DNA from: Micromonospora sp. MW-13
GTDB lineage: Bacteria > Actinomycetota > Actinomycetes > Mycobacteriales > Micromonosporaceae
Length of the DNA: 64,000 bases
Direction of reading: 5' to 3'
Assembly: GCF_003434305.1 (NCBI RefSeq)
Contig: NZ_QKKX01000046.1
Span: 1-64,000, forward strand
The first letter of the stretch is position 1. Each line of letters starts with the position of its first letter. Below the pieces are notes generated by a model that made no database searches, was not told where the DNA came from, and saw only the letters and a program-made list of their open reading frames with translations. The position numbers and the translations under genes are program-made. Shown piece by piece: positions 24,857 to 33,012 of this stretch.

Positions 24857-26686
24857 ATGAGAGAGAAGTTCGTGAAATCAGCGGATACCCGAGACGCCAG
24901 CGCGGGCAGCGGCCCGGACGTGGTGACCGTGGAGGTCATCCGCAGCGCCCTGGAGTCGCTCGCGGAGCAGATGACCGAGACGATGACCCGTACGAGCTAC
25001 TCCCTGCTGTTGAAGGAGGGCAAGGACTGCTCGTCGTCCATCTTCGACGCCCAGGGGCGGCTGGTCGCCGAAGGCGCGAACGTCCCGGTCCACCTCAACG
25101 CCCTCGGGCCCTGTCTCAAGGGCATGTTGAAGCACCACTTCCCGCCGCACACCCTCGTACCCGGCGACGTCATCCTCACCAATGACCCGTACGTGGACGG
25201 CAGTGTCGGGGCGCACCACACGGCCGACTTCATCGTCTACGAGCCGATCTTCTACGACGACGAACTCGTCGGCTTCTCCACGATCTTCGCGCACCTGGCC
25301 GGAGCGGGCGGTCTGGACCCGAACGACTGGCACACCAGCATCTTCGAGGAAGGTCTGCGGATTCCCCCGGTCAAGCTGTACTCCGGTGGAGTCCTGGATG
25401 AGGACCTGCTCAAGTTGATCCTCACCAACACCAGCGTGCCGTACGCGCAACGGGGTGACCTGCTGGCCCAGGTGTCGGGGGCGCACGTCGGTGCGGAGGG
25501 GTTCCGGCGCCTGCTGGACCGCTACGGCCGCGACGTGGTGCTGCAGGCGGTCGACGCGCAGATCGACTACGCCGAGCGCCGGACCGCGGAGTACATCCGC
25601 CGGGTCCCGGACGGGACCTACCAGACGGAGAAGCTGCTGCTCGAAGACGGCAGCATGGGCGGGCCGGTCAGGCTCAGGCTCGCCATGAGGGTCACCGGTG
25701 ACCGGATCACTTTCGACTTCACCGGCTCCGACGCCCAGATCGCCGGGCCGATCAACTGTCCGATGTCGGCGACCATCTCGGCCTGCCTGTTCGGCCTGCT
25801 CGCGATGATGCCGCCGGACATCCCCAAGAACCAGGGCCCGGCGGACCTGGTGACGATCGAGGCGCCCGCGGGCTCCATCGTCAACCCCACCCCGCCCGCC
25901 GCCGTGTACCAGCGGATGGCGGTCACCCACCAGATCGTGGACATGATCTTCGAGGCGATGGCCGGGGTGCTGCCCAGGGCGGTGGTGGCCAACTCGTGTG
26001 GCCTCATCTACGGCCGCGGCTCGGCGATCAACACCACCACCCACCCCGACGGCGGCGACGTCTCGGCTCGGCAGGAGTGGCGCATGGGCACCGGACCGAG
26101 CACCGGTGGGCTCGGTGCCCGGGCGAGCCGCGACGGCCTGAGCGCCATGCCCGGATGGATCACCAACGTCGCCAGCCCGTCGATCGAGAGTTCCGAGTGG
26201 GAAGCGCCGGTGCTGTACCAGTCGAAGACCCTCTACACCGACTCCGGCGGCGCCGGTGAGTGGCGCGGCGGACTCGGCCTCAGGCTGAGCTGGCAGGTCA
26301 GGGGCGAAGAAGCCAGGTTCTCGCACACGTCGCAGTACTCGGCGATCCCGCCGAAGGGCCTCTTCGGCGGCCACAGCGGCGCACCGAGCCGGTGGATCAT
26401 CAACGAGGGCAGGGAGTCGGAACAGGTCCTGCGGTACCAGACCGGCCCCACCATGCCGCTCGACCACGGCGACACCGTCACCCTCTACACCCCCGGCGGC
26501 GGCGGGTACGGTGATCCGCTGCACCGGAACCCCGACCGGGTACGGACCGACGTGCTCAACCGCAAGGTGAGCGTCGAGGCGGCCCGGGACGCCTACGGTG
26601 TCGTGATCACCGACACCCACGAGGTCGACGAGCCGGCGACCGCCTGGCAGCGGGCCACCCTGCGGACGGCACGGGACCAGGCATGA
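24857..26686 (+). CDS. hyuB: Hydantoinase/oxoprolinase family subunit B
   Basis: A 609-residue partner of HyuA. The Hydantoinase_B domain spans most of the protein (about 25-545), with family segments LKEGKDCSSSIFDAQGRLVA, NDPYVDGSVGAHHTADF (probable metal-binding His/Asp), and a C-terminal glycine-rich TPGGGGYGDPL. With HyuA it forms the ATP-driven ring-opening enzyme. Start ATG 24857 follows AGGATT weakly; an upstream open frame lies inside hyuA and was rejected. It overlaps the flavoprotein gene by ATGA (26683-26686), implying tight coupling. Confidence 0.93.
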   Translation: MREKFVKSADTRDASAGSGPDVVTVEVIRSALESLAEQMTETMTRTSYSLLLKEGKDCSSSIFDAQGRLVAEGANVPVHLNALGPCLKGMLKHHFPPHTLVPGDVILTNDPYVDGSVGAHHTADFIVYEPIFYDDELVGFSTIFAHLAGAGGLDPNDWHTSIFEEGLRIPPVKLYSGGVLDEDLLKLILTNTSVPYAQRGDLLAQVSGAHVGAEGFRRLLDRYGRDVVLQAVDAQIDYAERRTAEYIRRVPDGTYQTEKLLLEDGSMGGPVRLRLAMRVTGDRITFDFTGSDAQIAGPINCPMSATISACLFGLLAMMPPDIPKNQGPADLVTIEAPAGSIVNPTPPAAVYQRMAVTHQIVDMIFEAMAGVLPRAVVANSCGLIYGRGSAINTTTHPDGGDVSARQEWRMGTGPSTGGLGARASRDGLSAMPGWITNVASPSIESSEWEAPVLYQSKTLYTDSGGAGEWRGGLGLRLSWQVRGEEARFSHTSQYSAIPPKGLFGGHSGAPSRWIINEGRESEQVLRYQTGPTMPLDHGDTVTLYTPGGGGYGDPLHRNPDRVRTDVLNRKVSVEAARDAYGVVITDTHEVDEPATAWQRATLRTARDQA

Positions 26687-28011
26687 CGACGGTGAACACG
26701 AAGAACGGCGCAACGGCGTCGAGGCCGACGGTCCTCGTCGGTGGTGGTGTGCTCGGGCTCTGCGTCGCATGGGAACTCGCCCGGTGCGGGCACCGGGTCG
26801 TCGTCCTGGAACGGGACCGAGTCGGCAGCGGAGCGTCCCGGGGAAACGCCGGGGAGATCTGCTCCCCGATCGTGGGTCCGCTGCCGGCCCCGGGCATCGT
26901 CAGCACGGCGTTGAAGAACATGTACCGCAAGGACAGCGCCCTCTACGTCCATCCGATGGCCGCACTGACCATGGGGACCTTCCTGCTGCAGATGGCCCGC
27001 AACGCCACCGCCGAGCGCTTCCGCGCGGGGGTCCGGGCGCTGGCGCAGCTCGGCGCGGACACGTACGACCGGTTCGCCGCCATGTCCGACAGCGGGGTGG
27101 ACATCGAGGTCACCAGGCGCGAGTACCTGTACCTGTTCCCGTCCCGGGACCGTGCCGAACGCAAGCGCGCGTTCCTGCGCGAGCACTACCCGGTGCGGGA
27201 CGATCTCGGCGAGCTCCTGGACGGGCCGGAGCTGCTCACGCTGGAGCGCTGCCTGGGGGAGCGGGCCCGGGCCGGGTTCGTGCTCTCCGGCCAGGCGCAG
27301 GTCGACCCGAGCACCTTCGTGGACGCGCTGGCCGACGCCCTGCGGGCGAACGGCGTCGTGATCCACGAGGGTGCCCGGGTGACCCGGATCGAACCCTCGT
27401 CGCACGAGGTCCGGGTCGAGTCCAGCGTCGACACCTTCGCGGCCGGGCACGTCGTGGTCGCGGCGGGTGCCGGTTCGGCCGTGCTGACCGCGAACCTCGG
27501 CCTCGACCTGCCCGTCCGGGCCGGCAAGGGCTACAGCTTCAGCATCGCGCCCGCGCAGCCGCTGACCCGGGTGCTGAAGCTGGAGGAGGCGCACGTGGGC
27601 GCCGTCCCGCTGGGCGACGGGGTGCGGATCGCCGGCACGATGGAGTTCGACGCCCGGGAGGACAGCTTCAACCCCAACCGGATCCGGGAGGTCGTCAACG
27701 CAGCGGCGCCGTACTTCACGGGCGTCGACTGGACCCGGCGGACCGCGCAGTGGATGGGGGCGCGTCCGATGACCCCGGACGGGCTGCCGTTCATCGGGGC
27801 GGCGCCCGGCCATTCGCGGGTGTACCTCGCGACCGGGCACAACATGCTCGGCGTCATGATGGCGCCCTCGACCGCGCACCTGCTGGCCCGGCTCATCGGC
27901 GGCCACGAGGTGCCGGCGCTGCGACCGTTCGACCCGGCGCGTGCGCTCGGGCGCCGGGCCCGCCCGGTCAACCGGACCGTACCGGGTACGTCGCGACGGA
28001 GGGATGAGTAG
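26683..28011 (+). CDS. FAD-dependent D-amino-acid dehydrogenase-like protein
   Basis: A 442-residue flavoprotein of the DAO family, DadA-like. The FAD-binding start is VLVGGGVLGLCVAWELARCG near residues 17-36, with a glutamate ending the second strand, VVLERD. The C-terminal GLPFIGAAPGHSRVYLATGH is the substrate-side FAD signature. The family deaminates D-amino acids or oxidises secondary amines such as sarcosine and N-methyl amino acids. Linked to HyuAB it may oxidise the ring-opened amine or a side branch. It overlaps hyuB and ends right before the thiolase start (stop 28009-28011, GTG at 28012). Confidence 0.88.
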   Translation: MTTVNTKNGATASRPTVLVGGGVLGLCVAWELARCGHRVVVLERDRVGSGASRGNAGEICSPIVGPLPAPGIVSTALKNMYRKDSALYVHPMAALTMGTFLLQMARNATAERFRAGVRALAQLGADTYDRFAAMSDSGVDIEVTRREYLYLFPSRDRAERKRAFLREHYPVRDDLGELLDGPELLTLERCLGERARAGFVLSGQAQVDPSTFVDALADALRANGVVIHEGARVTRIEPSSHEVRVESSVDTFAAGHVVVAAGAGSAVLTANLGLDLPVRAGKGYSFSIAPAQPLTRVLKLEEAHVGAVPLGDGVRIAGTMEFDAREDSFNPNRIREVVNAAAPYFTGVDWTRRTAQWMGARPMTPDGLPFIGAAPGHSRVYLATGHNMLGVMMAPSTAHLLARLIGGHEVPALRPFDPARALGRRARPVNRTVPGTSRRRDE

Positions 28012-29232
28012 GTGCCCGAGGCGATGATTGTCGCGGCGGTGCGGTCGCCGATCGGCCGCGCGGTGAAGGGTTCGTTGGCCTCGGTACGGCCGGATGACCT
28101 GGTCGCCCAGGTCATCCGGCACGGCCTGGCGGCGGTGCCCGAACTCGATCCGGCGGACATCGAGGACCTGTTGCTCGGCTGCGCGCAGCCGGCGGGAGAG
28201 TCCGGCTTCAACATGGCCCGGATCGTGGGGATCCAACTGGGCCTGGACCGGCTTCCCGGGACCACCGTCAACCGGTACTGCGGCTCGTCCATGCAGACGA
28301 CCCGGATGGCCTTCCACGCGATCAGGGCCGGCGAGGGCGAGGTGTACCTCTCGGCCGGTGTCGAGACGGTCTCCCGGTTCGACCGGGGGACGGCCGACGG
28401 ATGGCCCGGTACCCGGAACGAGGTCTTCGCGGAGCCGGGCCAGCGGGCCGCCCGGCGGGTCGAGGAGCGGATCCAGGGGTGGGACGACCCACGGGAGCGC
28501 GGACTGCTGCCCGACGCGCACATCCCGATGGGTCAGACCGCCGAGAACGTGGCCTGGCTGAAGGGGATCGAGCGGACGGAGATGGACCACTTCGCCGTGC
28601 GCTCACAGTGGCGTGCGGAGAAGGCGACCGATATCGGGTTCTGGGCCCGGGAGATCTGCCCGGTGCGCCTGCCCGACGGACGGACCGTCAGCACCGACGA
28701 CGGGCCGCGGCGCGGCGTGACGTACGAGGTGGTCTCCCAGCTTCCGCCGGTGTTCCGGCCCGACGGCCGGGTCACCGCAGGAAACAGTTGCCCGCTGAAC
28801 GACGGCGCCGCGATGCTCGTCGTCATGAGTGACGCCAAGGTTCGCGAGCTGGGGCTCGTCCCGCGGGCGCGGATCGTGGCGACCGCCGTCACCGCGCTGT
28901 CACCCGAGATCATGGGCCTTGGCCCGGTCGAGGCGACCCGTACGGTGCTGCGGCGGGCCGGCATGAGCATCGCCGACATCGACCAGGTCGAGATCAACGA
29001 GGCGTTCGCGTCGCAGGTGCTGGCCTGCCAACGGGAACTGGACATCGCCGACGATCGGTTGAACGTGAATGGTGGCGCGATCGCCATGGGACACCCGTTC
29101 GGGATGAGCGGCGCCCGGCTGACCGCGACCCTGCTGAACTCGCTCGAGTTCCACGACGGTGAGATCGGCCTGCAGACGATGTGCACGGCGGGCGGGCAGG
29201 GCATGGCGATGATCGTGCAGCGGATCTCTTGA
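28012..29232 (+). CDS. Thiolase (acyl-CoA acetyltransferase)
   Basis: A thiolase of 406 residues with all catalytic parts: nucleophilic Cys in TVNRYCGSSMQT near residue 90, histidine in GGAIAMGHPFGMSGAR near 360, and the second cysteine in MCTAGGQGMAMI near 390. It thiolytically cleaves a 3-oxoacyl-CoA, closing the beta-oxidation sequence laid out upstream (ligase, hydratases, SDR). It starts with GTG at 28012 directly after the flavoprotein stop and is the last gene of the operon from hyuA. With an adipyl-type substrate the products would be acetyl-CoA and succinyl-CoA (inference). Confidence 0.94.
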   Translation: MPEAMIVAAVRSPIGRAVKGSLASVRPDDLVAQVIRHGLAAVPELDPADIEDLLLGCAQPAGESGFNMARIVGIQLGLDRLPGTTVNRYCGSSMQTTRMAFHAIRAGEGEVYLSAGVETVSRFDRGTADGWPGTRNEVFAEPGQRAARRVEERIQGWDDPRERGLLPDAHIPMGQTAENVAWLKGIERTEMDHFAVRSQWRAEKATDIGFWAREICPVRLPDGRTVSTDDGPRRGVTYEVVSQLPPVFRPDGRVTAGNSCPLNDGAAMLVVMSDAKVRELGLVPRARIVATAVTALSPEIMGLGPVEATRTVLRRAGMSIADIDQVEINEAFASQVLACQRELDIADDRLNVNGGAIAMGHPFGMSGARLTATLLNSLEFHDGEIGLQTMCTAGGQGMAMIVQRIS

Positions 29233-29550
29233 CGTCCCCCCGTCATGAACCCGGGCACTCCGGTCTGCTACCTCCCGCAGGGGGTGAGCTTCCGGTGGGT
29301 TACCGCTTCCCGGCGCGGTGCCGGCATCGCCGCGTTGACATCCCGGTCCTGACTGGCCCCGCACGGGCAGGTCCACGACCGGACGTTCAACGCCAGCTTC
29401 TCCCCGACTACACCACCCACCCCGCACGTGGAGGTCGACGGAACCCATGACCCGCCGTCTCGCCCGCGGCGCACCAGCCACGCCCCAGAAAACGCCGCAC
29501 CTGCGGCCGGCCTCGCCGGTCATGGTGGTGTTTGTCGATACCCTGATTAG
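29233..29550. other. 318-base gap containing the TnpB remnant
   Basis: Apart from the TnpB tail at 29268-29402 the stretch holds no gene I can support. TACCCT (29539-29544), six bases before the lipoprotein ATG, could be a -10 for a leaderless lipoprotein transcript. No matching -35 is clear. Confidence 0.4.
29268..29402 (-). pseudogene. tnpB: Remnant of a TnpB (IS200/IS605-type) C-terminus
   Basis: A minus-strand frame reads KLALNVRSWTCPCGASQDRD followed by VNAA, the zinc-ribbon and D-R-D-x-N-A-A ending of TnpB nucleases. The first Cys pair of the ribbon and everything upstream, including the RuvC-like core, are absent; the frame upstream is not TnpB. It ends at a TAG at 29268. It marks an old insertion between the catabolic operon and the next genes. 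Confidence 0.65.
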
Positions 29551-30177
29551 ATGCGCCTTTCCCGTGCGAGCATCGGACTGCTGCTGCTTCTTGCCCTCGC
29601 CGCCTGCTCGGGTCCCGACCCGGCCGCGACCGCGCCTTCCTCGTCGCCGGCCGCGCCGCCCCGGCCCGGGCGGCTGGTGTCGAGCACCCACCCGTACACC
29701 GCCGACGGCCCCGCCACGCCCACGGACTACGGCAAGCCCGGTACACCGCACGCGGAAGTCATGTACAAGCTGCAACAACAGGTGCTGAACCAGGCCGGCG
29801 CACCGGCGCACACGTCTGTGACCTGCAACAAGAAGTTCATCACCGGCAACGTGAAGGCGAGGTGCACGGTAAAGTTCGACGATCTCGCGGTGCCCATGGA
29901 CGTGACCGTGTCGATCGCCGACCAGTACCTGACCTGGTCCGCCGTCGCCTCGGTCGGCGTGCTGTCCCAGAGGAACGTGGGCTGGCTGTGGATCAACGAA
30001 GCAGGCAACAACAACGCCCGGCCGGGCACCGCGATGTGCGACGCCGCGATGCCCGAACAGGCCGTGTTCCCCTTCGGCCCGACGCCGTTCTTCTGCTGGT
30101 ACACCACAGAAATCGGCACCGTGGTGGAGAAGCAGGTGGCGATCGACCGGCAGGGCGTCACCTTCGAGAAGGCCTGA
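29551..30177 (+). CDS. Hypothetical secreted lipoprotein
   Basis: A 208-residue protein with a lipoprotein signal: MRLSR, a leucine/alanine-rich segment, and lipobox LAAC with Cys19. A Pro/Ala-rich linker (about 20-45) follows, then a domain with four cysteines (near residues 91, 103, 163 and 177) that could form disulfides outside the cell. The sequence VTCNKKFITGNVKARCTVKF recalls the DUF4333-like or similar small actinobacterial lipoprotein domains, but I do not recognise it firmly. It stands alone between the TnpB remnant and the HTH/ricin-like gene. Function unknown. Confidence 0.8.
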   Translation: MRLSRASIGLLLLLALAACSGPDPAATAPSSSPAAPPRPGRLVSSTHPYTADGPATPTDYGKPGTPHAEVMYKLQQQVLNQAGAPAHTSVTCNKKFITGNVKARCTVKFDDLAVPMDVTVSIADQYLTWSAVASVGVLSQRNVGWLWINEAGNNNARPGTAMCDAAMPEQAVFPFGPTPFFCWYTTEIGTVVEKQVAIDRQGVTFEKA

Positions 30178-30408
30178 CCGAGCCATGGGCAGACTTCGGC
30201 ACGCCGCCGAAGCGCTCGGCCACACCGCCCGTCGCGGGGGTGCACGGTGCGTCCGTCGGACGACCAACAGAAGGCCAGGCCTTCTTCGGGTTGAGGGCGC
30301 AGCTCGTACCCCGCGCCGGGACATGGCAGCCCTACCTGTCCTGGCCGGTGCCCCGATTGCCCGTCGGCGGCTGCTGAGGAACGGCAACCGGCCGGACCGC
30401 GTGGGCCA
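30178..30408. other. Gap between convergent genes with a near-palindrome
   Basis: AGAAGGCC (30269-30276) and GGCCTTCT (30278-30285) form an 8-bp inverted repeat around one base between the convergent lipoprotein and HTH/ricin-like genes. It may act as a weak terminator. Nothing else was seen. Confidence 0.35.
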
Positions 30409-31431
30409 TCAACCTTCGGGCAGCGAATCGACCAGGAACACCTGGTCCGCTCCACCGGTGCACGGCTCGACCGCCGCCTCGGCCAGCACCTCGGTGTCAT
30501 CGTCCCGGATGCCCATGCACAAGTCGCTGCCCGCCGGGCGGAGGCGGTAGGCGGTCGGCGCAGATCCGGTCGGCTCGAAGCGGAACAGTTGGGGCCAGAG
30601 GTCGCTGCGGCAGTCCTTCCAGGGCTCGATCAGGTTTCGGCCGGGATCCTCCAAGCGGACGGTGAGGCAGCCCAACCCCTGCACCGGGTGGTCCCACTTG
30701 ATGATGTACAGGCCGTCGGCCACCGGCTCCAGGTAGGTTTCCGGTGGGGTAGCACCGGCGCAGGGACGCTGGACCGCGATCTCGCTGCGGTACCGGCCGC
30801 TGCGGTCACGCCCCTCGGAGATGCAGAGCTGCGGGGAGCGGGCGGGGCGGATCTGACTCCGGCCGCCGCTCGGCCTGGCCGAGGCGCCGGCGCTGCCGCT
30901 CGCCGAGGTGGCCGCACCGGCGCGCTCTGCCGCCGGCCGCTGCCCACCGTCGGGGCGACGGATCCAGGCGCCGACGCCGAGTGCGGCCAGCAGGACGCCG
31001 ACGATGAGCAGGGCCAGCGGCGCGGGCCGCGCGAACCAGCGCCGACCCGCCGCGCCGGATCGTCGTACTTTCGTGCTCGCGTCGCCTGCGGTGGCATCGG
31101 CCGGTGGCGGTTCCGGCGGAGGCGTGGTCGGCATCGGATCGTACGGGGCGAGTGCGCTGGCGGCGAGGCGGTCCCGCGCCCGCAGCCACACCTCCACGTG
31201 ATCCTCCCCGCCGCAGGCGCGGACGAACGCGGCCAGCACCTCGGGTCGCGGCAGAGTGGACCGGCGCAGGACATCGGCGGCGGTGCTGCGGGCCAGCACG
31301 TCACCGGCCGCAGCCGCGCGCTGCTCCAGTTGTCGGTACGTCAGGCGGGACCGGTCCTTGAGCCGGCGCAGCATGTCGACGAACTCGGCCGGGTCGGCCG
31401 CCTCGTCCGGTCGAAGCTCCCCCGTGGTCAT
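30409..31431 (-). CDS. Membrane-anchored HTH protein with a ricin-like extracellular domain
   Basis: A 340-residue protein in three parts. Residues about 12-85 form an XRE-like helix-turn-helix region containing LTYRQLEQRAAAAGDVL and STAADVLRRSTLPRP. After a Pro/Ala linker comes one TM segment, PLALLIVGVLLAALGVGAWI (about 135-155). The C-terminal half (about 200-340) is a cysteine-containing beta-trefoil candidate with ricin-type spacing (LCISEG, LGCLTVRL, LCMGIRDDD). The orientation predicted is cytoplasmic HTH and external sensor. Start ATG 31431 was preferred over upstream in-frame starts because the family HTH begins soon after. It is divergent from a paralogue at 31685-32737 whose N-terminal domain is clearly related. 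Signal and target genes unknown. Confidence 0.85.
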   Translation of the reverse strand: MTTGELRPDEAADPAEFVDMLRRLKDRSRLTYRQLEQRAAAAGDVLARSTAADVLRRSTLPRPEVLAAFVRACGGEDHVEVWLRARDRLAASALAPYDPMPTTPPPEPPPADATAGDASTKVRRSGAAGRRWFARPAPLALLIVGVLLAALGVGAWIRRPDGGQRPAAERAGAATSASGSAGASARPSGGRSQIRPARSPQLCISEGRDRSGRYRSEIAVQRPCAGATPPETYLEPVADGLYIIKWDHPVQGLGCLTVRLEDPGRNLIEPWKDCRSDLWPQLFRFEPTGSAPTAYRLRPAGSDLCMGIRDDDTEVLAEAAVEPCTGGADQVFLVDSLPEG

Positions 31432-31684
31432 CGCCCGATTCTCCAGACACCCGACGTGCCGGGGCAAGTCGCCGCCGAGCGGCTGTCCGAGATGGTCGGA
31501 CAAGGACTCGGACAAGCCGCATTGAGCTGCCCGGACACGGCATCGTCCCGACCATGGGATTGTCCCCGCCGACCCGCTTGTCTAGCGTCGTTCACCGATG
31601 GCCGCACCGCTGACGGTGTACGGCCCGACGGGCTCGGCCCGGCACCGGGCCGAGCCCGACCACATCGACGACGCGGGGGATTTG
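31432..31684. promoter_or_regulatory. Divergent control region with TCGGACA repeats, a promoter and a strong hairpin
   Basis: TGTCCGA (31484-31490) and TCGGACA (31496-31502) make a perfect 7-bp inverted repeat, and a third TCGGACA follows at 31508-31514, 12 bases later. TTGTCC (31560-31565), 17 bases, TAGCGT (31583-31588) is a good promoter for the rightward gene. Between it and the start codon lies a perfect 14-bp hairpin: 31629-31642 paired with 31645-31658. The repeats are a natural operator for the HTH proteins encoded on either side. Confidence 0.6.
31629..31658. repeat. Perfect 14-bp inverted repeat in the mRNA leader
   Basis: The arms CGGGCTCGGCCCGG and CCGGGCCGAGCCCG are separated by only CA, so the minimal loop would open one or two pairs. 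It sits downstream of the predicted start of transcription (about 31595) and upstream of ATG 31685. If translation instead starts at ATG 31598, it lies within coding sequence. Confidence 0.7.
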
Positions 31685-32737
31685 ATGGATGACTCTGCCC
31701 GGGATCCGGTGCCACAGGCCGCCACGGCGGGGGAGTACGTCGTGCTGCTCGGAAAGGTGCGACGGTGTTCCGGCCTGACCTACCGGGAGATCTCCCGGCG
31801 GTCCTCGGCTGCCGGGCACTGGCTGCCGCCGAGCACCCTCGCCACGATGCTGGGGCGGACTACCCTGCCCCGGGAGCGGACCGTCGTGGCGCTGCTGGCC
31901 GGGTGCGGTATGCCGGCCGGGGACATCGAGCGGTGGGTCGGGTTGCGGCGTGACATCGAGGCGCGACTGGGCGAGCCAGCGCGAGGGGACAGCCAGCCGA
32001 CGGACCCCGACCCGACGTCTCCCGACGCTGGGCTCGCGGCCGTCGACCCGGCCGAGCCGCAGCAGGCACCAGCCGAGGCGGACCGGGCCAGCCGGCCGGC
32101 CCGTCGACGGCTGCGGCTGGGGGTGCTCGTGCTGGTGGGCGCGCTGGTGGGCGCGCTGGCCGTCGGCGCGTCCGGGGCGCTGCTGTCGCACGCCGACGGT
32201 GACGGCAGGAACGCCGCCTCAACCGATGGCTGCCCGCTAGTCCTGCGGCAGGGCATGTACGGCCCCTGCGTGCTGGATCTCCAGGAGCGGCTGGTCGCCG
32301 GCGGGCTGCGCGTACCGGTGGACGGCTGGTTCGGCCCGGATACCGCCAGCCGGGTGATGGCCTTCCAGGCGCTGGGTGGCCTGCCGGTCAGCGGCACGGT
32401 GGACGGGCGGTTGCTCGACGAGCTGTCGGGCGACCCGATGGTGCCGGCCAGTTGGCCGGAGGACCGGATCAGCAGTCGACTGCGGAAAACCTTCCCGGAA
32501 GACCCGGCCGGGGCGGTGCGGTTGGCGCGGTGCCTGTCCGGGCTGGACCCGTACCGTATCGAGGTTCTCGCGGACGGATCGCGGCGCTGGGGGCTGTTCC
32601 AGTTCAGCGACATGGAGTTGTCCCGGCTCGGCGTCGACCGCCGGACCGCGTTGGATCCGGACTGGAGTATTGGGGCGGCGCGGGATGTCTGGTCGCGCAC
32701 CGGCGACTTCGGTCACTGGCGCTGCGCACCGTCGTAG
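31685..32737 (+). CDS. Membrane-anchored HTH protein with peptidoglycan-binding and lysozyme-like domains
   Basis: A 350-residue paralogue of its divergent neighbour in the N-terminal HTH region (about 12-85: LTYREISRRSSAAGHWL, TLATMLGRTTLPRERT). A linker follows, then one TM segment, LRLGVLVLVGALVGALAVGA (about 147-167). Outside, a PG_binding_1 domain (about 190-255; GMYGPCVLDLQERL, VDGWFGPDTASRVMAFQ) precedes a lysozyme/transglycosylase-like fold (about 265-350; RRWGLFQFSD). The plan suggests a transmembrane sensor of cell-wall state acting on DNA. ATG 31685 has GGGGGA upstream; ATG 31598 is an alternative that would fit a near-leaderless transcript from the promoter at 31560-31588. Confidence 0.85.
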   Translation: MDDSARDPVPQAATAGEYVVLLGKVRRCSGLTYREISRRSSAAGHWLPPSTLATMLGRTTLPRERTVVALLAGCGMPAGDIERWVGLRRDIEARLGEPARGDSQPTDPDPTSPDAGLAAVDPAEPQQAPAEADRASRPARRRLRLGVLVLVGALVGALAVGASGALLSHADGDGRNAASTDGCPLVLRQGMYGPCVLDLQERLVAGGLRVPVDGWFGPDTASRVMAFQALGGLPVSGTVDGRLLDELSGDPMVPASWPEDRISSRLRKTFPEDPAGAVRLARCLSGLDPYRIEVLADGSRRWGLFQFSDMELSRLGVDRRTALDPDWSIGAARDVWSRTGDFGHWRCAPS

Positions 32738-33012
32738 TGAAACGCGCCTTCCCCTGCCCGGTTACGGACCGGGCAGGGCGCCCCCTCGCACCGGTGGACG
32801 ACTCCCGGTCGCAGCCGGTTGACGTAGACGTACGCACCCACGGAATCGCCGGCGGCGCGGCCGAAGCCGGTCATGTGCCGGACCACGCCCTTAGCAGGTG
32901 GATCGTCGGTGGTGGCATCGAAACTGAAGCAGAGGAGGCGGCGGAGACTGCGACGGCGGTCGGGCTCGGCGACAACAGTGTTGCCGACAGGTTGGCCGGT
33001 TCGGGCATTCAT
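32713..33012 (-). CDS. Possible small protein of 99 residues
   Basis: ATG 33012 is preceded by GAGGAG at good distance, and the frame runs 99 codons with plausible composition (NRLRPGVVHRCEG near the end, two cysteines). It overlaps the 3' end of the HTH/PG-binding gene by 25 bases on the opposite strand, and a strong hairpin (32752-32778) lies inside it. No family is recognised. Good ribosome binding argues for a gene. The overlap and embedded hairpin argue against it. Confidence 0.4.
   Translation of the reverse strand: MNARTGQPVGNTVVAEPDRRRSLRRLLCFSFDATTDDPPAKGVVRHMTGFGRAAGDSVGAYVYVNRLRPGVVHRCEGAPCPVRNRAGEGAFHYDGAQRQ
32752..32778. terminator. Terminator-like hairpin after the HTH/PG-binding gene
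   Basis: A perfect 11-bp stem, CCCTGCCCGGT paired with ACCGGGCAGGG, has a 5-base loop and starts 15 bases after the stop at 32737. Likely terminator for the rightward transcript. It also lies within the possible 99-codon ORF on the minus strand. Confidence 0.65.

Noticed and set aside
24878..26770. 630-codon minus-strand open frame opposite hyuB
   Set aside because: It is a shadow of hyuB; no recognisable domain and unnatural composition.
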